NCBI GenBank assembly: GCA_030151725.1
Contig: JASLDD010000299.1
Coordinates: forward strand, 1 to 9,249
Direction of reading: 5' to 3'
DNA from: Solirubrobacteraceae bacterium
GTDB taxonomy: Bacteria; Actinomycetota; Thermoleophilia; Solirubrobacterales; Solirubrobacteraceae
Length of the DNA: 9,249 nucleotides
The number at the start of each line of letters is the position of its first letter. The stretch's first letter is position 1. Under the pieces are notes generated by a model. That model made no database searches. It was not told the DNA's origin and worked only from the letters and a program-made list of their open reading frames with translations. Shown here piece by piece: positions 5,962 through 9,249 of the stretch. A program made the position numbers and the translations under genes.

Positions 5962-8097
5962 CTATAGCCCGACCGGCCGGGCGGAGAGCTCCACGCGCCG
6001 CATGAAGATCCCCAGCTCGCGCCGGTCCGGCGAGATGCCCAGCGCGTGCGGCGAGCAGGGGGCGCGGATCCTCCACTCGAGCAGGATCTCTTGCCCCCCA
6101 CCTACGCCCGGCGGCAGCGACAGACGCGACGCGCGCGGTGCGGGCTCGGTGCCCCCATAGCGCACGGTGCCGAGCGCCCGCCCGTCGGCGAGCACGTCGA
6201 CCGCAAACGCGTTCCGACCCGCAGCCAAGAAGGGGATCGCGTCGAACTCGAGCTCCAGCGGCTGCACGCCGGGCTCGAGTCCCAGCAACAGCCGGGCCTG
6301 CGGACCGACCGTCCAGCGCCCATCGGGCTCCTCCGCGCTCCAGCCACCGGCGAGCATCTCGCGGGCCGGCGCTCCCAGGCTGAGCGGGCTGCCCACTCGA
6401 TACGCGCCCGGCGCGCGAAACCTCAGACGGCGCAGGTACACGCCGATGGCGCGATCGTCGTCGGCGATGCCCTGCCGCGCCTGAGAGACCGCGTCGGGAG
6501 CCGACAGGGCGATGTCCAAGCCACCGCCCCCGGCGAGCGTTTCGGCGGGAACCACCACCGACTCCTCGCGCAGGCTCTCGCCCGCCCGCACCGTCAGCTC
6601 CGCCAGCCGGCAGCCGTTGACCGTCACGCCCAGACGCTGGCGCTCAACGCGATCGGACAGGAACCCGTCGGCTGAGATCTCCAGCAGCAGCGATCCGCTC
6701 GGGGACTCGACCAGCTCCGCAAGCAGCCGTGCCTGCTTGCCCGCGATCCAACTGCCCTCGCCCTCCGCTCGCCACATGCCGTGGGCGGTGTGCGTCCGCG
6801 CCGTCTCCGGGTCCGCGAAGTCCAGCGTCTCGCCCAGGCCCACGGGCGCGCGCTGCGCCGGCTCGCCCCCGCCGATCGCCGCCGCCATCTCCGAGTCGGG
6901 CCTGCCGGGTCCCGCTCGCCCGCCCGTGAGAGCCTCGCGCAGATCTCCCAGGCGCTCGATTCCTAGTCGCGCTCGCGCCACCTTCAGGTGAGCCACGAGA
7001 GTCCCCTTGCTCCCCAGCGCGATCTCGCGGCGGGCGTGCTGCTGGTGGTAGAGGACCTGCCACTGGAGAGCCGTGCGCCGTCGCGGCTGGGTCATCTGGG
7101 CACGGAGCTCCAGGCGCTCGAGACGAGAGCTGCGGACCGCAGCGAGCGCCTGCAGAGCGCCGTCCGGGATCGACATATCGAGCACGCGGCGCAGGTATCC
7201 GAGGCCGGCGCCCAGGGCGCTCGTCACACGCCGCAAGCGTGCCTGCTCGACCAGTCGCTCCCAGTCGATCTCACCGATCTCCCCGCCGCACAGAAGCGCC
7301 GCATCCACCACCCACCTGTACGTCGGCAGGGCGTTCCAGCGCAACCCGTGCAGGACCACGAGCAGCAGCTCGTCGGTCGGGCACAGCGCGCGCGTGCCCA
7401 CGCCGAGCAGCTCGATCGGCTGGGCCGCCGCCCAGAACGCTTCGTCCGCGTCCCCCTGGCAGGAGGCGTGCAGCACGTGCCAGTGGAGATCCAGCTGGCG
7501 ATCCAGCGCGTCGCGGAAGCCGTGGCTGGGCACGAACCGGGGCGCGTAGTCGGCGATGTACCAGGGGGGCACGCCGCCGACGGGCTCGAGGCCGCCGGCA
7601 AGCAGGACCTCGATGGCGGCGGCCAGCTTGGCGCTCGACACGAGCACGTCTACGTCGTTCATGGGTCGCATCCCCGCGTCGAGGCGCCCGTCGGCCACGA
7701 ACGCGGCGCCCTTCATCAGCAGCGTCCCAATGCCCGCCTGCTCGAGCGCCGCGACGATCGGCATCATCGGCGCGAGCAGCGTCTGGTTGCGAGCCCAGCT
7801 GTAGCGGTGCACGCCCTTGAACAGGCTGAGCAGCTCGTCATGCACCCCCAGCGCCAGGAGGTTCTTGCGCAGCTTCGGTAGCAGCGCCTGCGTCGCGCCG
7901 TCGAGGCTCGCCACGTCGATCAATGGACGCACCGCGCTCCACGCTTCGAGCGCTCGCTCGTCTTCCACGAGCGCGGCTCGAAGCAGCAGCTCCTGGGCCG
8001 GGGAAGGCCACACATCGCCTTTGCCAGGCTCCGCGCCCCACGGCAACGTCGGCGCCGGCACACCCGTGATGGGCATGCGCGGGCTCGTCTCGATCAC
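5962..8097 (-). CDS. Nucleotidyltransferase-fold protein (PF14907-like) fused to two tandem C-terminal beta-sandwich-like domains
   Basis: A 711-residue, three-part protein. Residues ~35-340 resemble the NTP_transf_5 family: LLMKGAAF at 126-133, then RPMNDVDVLV at 144-153 with the paired acidic residues D148 and D150 expected to bind metal, QLDLHWHVLH at 201-210, and a helical TDELLLVVLHGLRW...YRWVVDAALL at 241-269. The family is common in polysaccharide clusters, but its substrate is not established. Residues ~425-562 and ~572-707 are two copies of one module (listed separately). No signal peptide or membrane segment is seen, so the protein should be cytoplasmic. The GTG at 8097 overlaps the glycosyltransferase stop by 4 bp; an ATG at 8076, with a weak GAGACGAG before it, would shorten the protein by seven residues. 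It probably acts in sugar activation or attachment with its glycosyltransferase neighbours, which is inference from position. It could not simply replace HddC, whose fold and motifs differ. Confidence 0.87.
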   Translation of the reverse strand: MIETSPRMPITGVPAPTLPWGAEPGKGDVWPSPAQELLLRAALVEDERALEAWSAVRPLIDVASLDGATQALLPKLRKNLLALGVHDELLSLFKGVHRYSWARNQTLLAPMMPIVAALEQAGIGTLLMKGAAFVADGRLDAGMRPMNDVDVLVSSAKLAAAIEVLLAGGLEPVGGVPPWYIADYAPRFVPSHGFRDALDRQLDLHWHVLHASCQGDADEAFWAAAQPIELLGVGTRALCPTDELLLVVLHGLRWNALPTYRWVVDAALLCGGEIGEIDWERLVEQARLRRVTSALGAGLGYLRRVLDMSIPDGALQALAAVRSSRLERLELRAQMTQPRRRTALQWQVLYHQQHARREIALGSKGTLVAHLKVARARLGIERLGDLREALTGGRAGPGRPDSEMAAAIGGGEPAQRAPVGLGETLDFADPETARTHTAHGMWRAEGEGSWIAGKQARLLAELVESPSGSLLLEISADGFLSDRVERQRLGVTVNGCRLAELTVRAGESLREESVVVPAETLAGGGGLDIALSAPDAVSQARQGIADDDRAIGVYLRRLRFRAPGAYRVGSPLSLGAPAREMLAGGWSAEEPDGRWTVGPQARLLLGLEPGVQPLELEFDAIPFLAAGRNAFAVDVLADGRALGTVRYGGTEPAPRASRLSLPPGVGGGQEILLEWRIRAPCSPHALGISPDRRELGIFMRRVELSARPVGL
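5977..6825 (-). repeat. Tandem ~135-residue protein-domain repeat at the C-terminus of the nucleotidyltransferase-like protein
   Basis: Copy A spans about 6412-6825 (residues 425-562) and copy B about 5977-6384 (residues 572-707). They match in order: SWIAGKQARLL with RWTVGPQARLL, LLLEISADGFL with LELEFDAIPFL, LGVTVNGCRLAELTV with AVDVLADGRALGTVRY, a central LP/VP-containing strand, and DDDRAIGVYLRRLRF with SPDRRELGIFMRRVEL. The conserved W-x-x-G-x-Q-A-R-L-L start and D-R-x-(x)-(I/L)-G-(V/I)-x-x-R-R end suggest a beta-sandwich module like those I recall at the ends of some surface-polysaccharide glycosyltransferases. The copies are diverged in DNA, so the duplication is old. Domain boundaries are approximate and the fold is inferred. 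Confidence 0.75.
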
Positions 8098-8786
8098 AGC
8101 GCCAACCGGTTCTCGCTCGCGGCCCTGCGCCGATCGAGCGACGCCTTCAACGCGCGCGCGTACTCGCCGATCTCGGAGCGGTGGAGCACCGAGTTGTTGT
8201 CTGCGTGCACGCGCCGCCAGATCACCTGCTCCTCGAGCATCAGCTCACCGAGGGACAGCTCGCGGGCGCGCAGCAGCCAATCGAGACCCTCCGCCACGTG
8301 CGTGTCCGTGGGGAACGCCCCCACCGCATCGAAGGCGCTGCGACGGGCGAGCATCGCCGCCGGAACCTGTCCCGCGAGCGCCTTGCCCAGGGCAACCGGC
8401 GCCCCGTCGAGGATCTCCGAGAACTGGCGCACGGCCCCGAAGACGATGTCGAGCTCCGGGCGCTGCACGAGCGCGTGCGCGCGGCGCGCGATGCTCTGCG
8501 CCGTCAGCAGGTCGTCGGCGTCGAGGAAGCCCAACAGCTCCCCCTCGACTAGCTCCAAGCCGCGGTTGCGCGCGGCGCCGATGCCTGCGTTCTCCTGATG
8601 CACGACCCGCACGGGCCCTCCAAAGCCCTGGGCGACGGCGCGAGTGGAGTCGGTGGACCCGTCGTCGACGACCACGATGTCAACCGGCACGAGGCTCTGC
8701 TCGAGGACGCTTTCCAGGGCCTGCCCGAGCCAGCGCTCGGCGTTCCACGCCGGGATGATCAGCCCGACCTGTGGCTCAGCCGGCAT
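8094..8786 (-). CDS. Family 2 glycosyltransferase (GT-A fold), soluble
   Basis: A complete 230-residue GT2 enzyme. It opens with PQVGLIIPAWNAERWLGQAL, the usual N-terminal nucleotide-binding strand, then VVVDDGSTDST at 38-48, NAGIGAARNRGLEL at 66-79, and the DxD-type metal motif FLDADD at 87-92. AFDAVGAFP and GLDWLLRA at 151-174 are the acceptor-side and catalytic-base region, with RVHADNNSV at 192-200 near the end. There is no membrane helix, so it works in the cytoplasm or at the inner face of the membrane. Donor and acceptor cannot be told; a heptose or other pathway sugar is a guess from position. The ATG at 8786 is chosen because the family's first strand follows at once; the frame remains open upstream to 9056 but that part is out-of-frame read-through of the preceding gene. 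It overlaps that gene by 11 bp and the next by 4 bp. Confidence 0.92.
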   Translation of the reverse strand: MPAEPQVGLIIPAWNAERWLGQALESVLEQSLVPVDIVVVDDGSTDSTRAVAQGFGGPVRVVHQENAGIGAARNRGLELVEGELLGFLDADDLLTAQSIARRAHALVQRPELDIVFGAVRQFSEILDGAPVALGKALAGQVPAAMLARRSAFDAVGAFPTDTHVAEGLDWLLRARELSLGELMLEEQVIWRRVHADNNSVLHRSEIGEYARALKASLDRRRAASENRLAL

Positions 8787-9249
8787 GGGTCGATTCGCGC
8801 TGGCGCTCGGCGGTGGCGCGCAGCATCCTGAACGTCTCGCCGCGCATCGTCTTCTGGTCGTATGAGCCGTTGCGGTCGTGGATGCGCCAGCGCACGAGCG
8901 CCTCGGGCAACATCTCGCTCTGCAGGCCACAGTCCTTGGCCCGCGCCAGCCAGTCGGCGTCGCAGACGATCCTGTACTGAGTGTCGAAGCTCCCCACGCG
9001 CTCGAACGCCTCCCGGCGCACCAACCAGGTGCTCGGCAGGTAACCGGGCTGGACATCCGTCTCCCACGTCATCCACGCCGGGCGCGGCGTGCCCTCCTGG
9101 AGCGCCATCTCCACATGTGTGAGCGCGATATCGAGCTCCGGGCACGCGGACAGCAGCGCCACCTGTCGTGCCAGCTTGGACGGATGCCACAGATCGTCCT
9201 GGTCGAGGAACGCGATCAACTCGCCGCGGGCGGCAGCCACCCCGGCGTT
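8776..9249 (-). CDS. Family 2 glycosyltransferase, N-terminus beyond the window
   Basis: The frame is open from the right edge (codons for N-A-G) through to a TGA at 8776, 157 visible residues. NAGVAAARGELIAFLDQDDLW is the standard GT2 passage, with DQDD as the metal-binding DxD motif. Later come WLVRREAFERVGSFD, CDADWLARA and the end motif RWRIHDRNGSYD. The first strand and the DDGS motif must lie beyond 9249, so start and full length are unknown. The apparent GTG at 9240 is internal to the conserved motif and is not the start. The enzyme is a paralogue of the glycosyltransferase encoded just after it, with which it overlaps by 11 bp. It should transfer one sugar of the same glycan; which one cannot be read. 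No membrane segment is seen in the visible part. Confidence 0.93.
   Translation of the reverse strand, partial: NAGVAAARGELIAFLDQDDLWHPSKLARQVALLSACPELDIALTHVEMALQEGTPRPAWMTWETDVQPGYLPSTWLVRREAFERVGSFDTQYRIVCDADWLARAKDCGLQSEMLPEALVRWRIHDRNGSYDQKTMRGETFRMLRATAERQRESTHAG

Noticed and set aside
6988..8758. Plus-strand open frames of 297 and 313 residues
   Set aside because: They lie antisense to the nucleotidyltransferase-like and glycosyltransferase genes and show Arg/Ser/Pro-rich shadow composition.
8787..9056. N-terminal extension of the second glycosyltransferase frame
   Set aside because: The residues before the ATG at 8786 are Cys/Arg/Thr-rich and lie in another frame over the first glycosyltransferase, whose own sequence is clearly conserved.

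Overview
The window is a GC-rich, fully coding block in which all ten genes I can support lie on the minus strand, so transcription runs from high to low coordinates. Neighbouring genes mostly overlap by 4 bp (GTGA or ATGA junctions), and the largest gap is about 80 bp. This looks like one long operon for making and transferring a surface heptose. High GC, frequent GTG starts and weak Shine-Dalgarno signals suggest an actinobacterium. The secreted protein has a C-terminal region in the style I associate with Thermoleophilia (Solirubrobacter-like) exported proteins. That placement is inference, not proof.

Upstream part (9249 to 5962): the end of a family 2 glycosyltransferase, a second complete family 2 glycosyltransferase, and a 711-residue protein. 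The last joins a PF14907-type nucleotidyltransferase-fold domain to two tandem copies of a probable beta-sandwich domain. Middle (5880 to 4726): one exported protein with a signal peptide, six cysteines and no recognised enzymatic motif.

Downstream part (4682 to 1): a heptose-activation set consisting of a GmhA-like SIS isomerase, a GmhB-like HAD phosphatase, a small transaldolase, an NAD-dependent epimerase/dehydratase, an HddA-like GHMP kinase, and the first 240 codons of a Gfo/Idh/MocA oxidoreductase that runs off the left edge. Together these would make sedoheptulose 7-phosphate (transaldolase), isomerise it to D-glycero-D-manno-heptose 7-phosphate (GmhA), phosphorylate C1 (HddA) and remove the 7-phosphate (GmhB). 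The nucleotidyltransferase that would finish NDP-heptose (HddC-like) is not in the window. The epimerase and the oxidoreductase could modify the sugar further, and the glycosyltransferases could transfer it.

The points most worth following are the built-in transaldolase with a Phe where fructose-6-phosphate aldolases have Tyr, the altered metal and phosphate ligands of the GmhA homologue, the nucleotidyltransferase/tandem-beta-sandwich fusion, and the secreted protein placed inside the sugar operon. There are no RNA genes, mobile elements, CRISPR arrays or convincing terminators, and no gene-free stretch above 300 bases.
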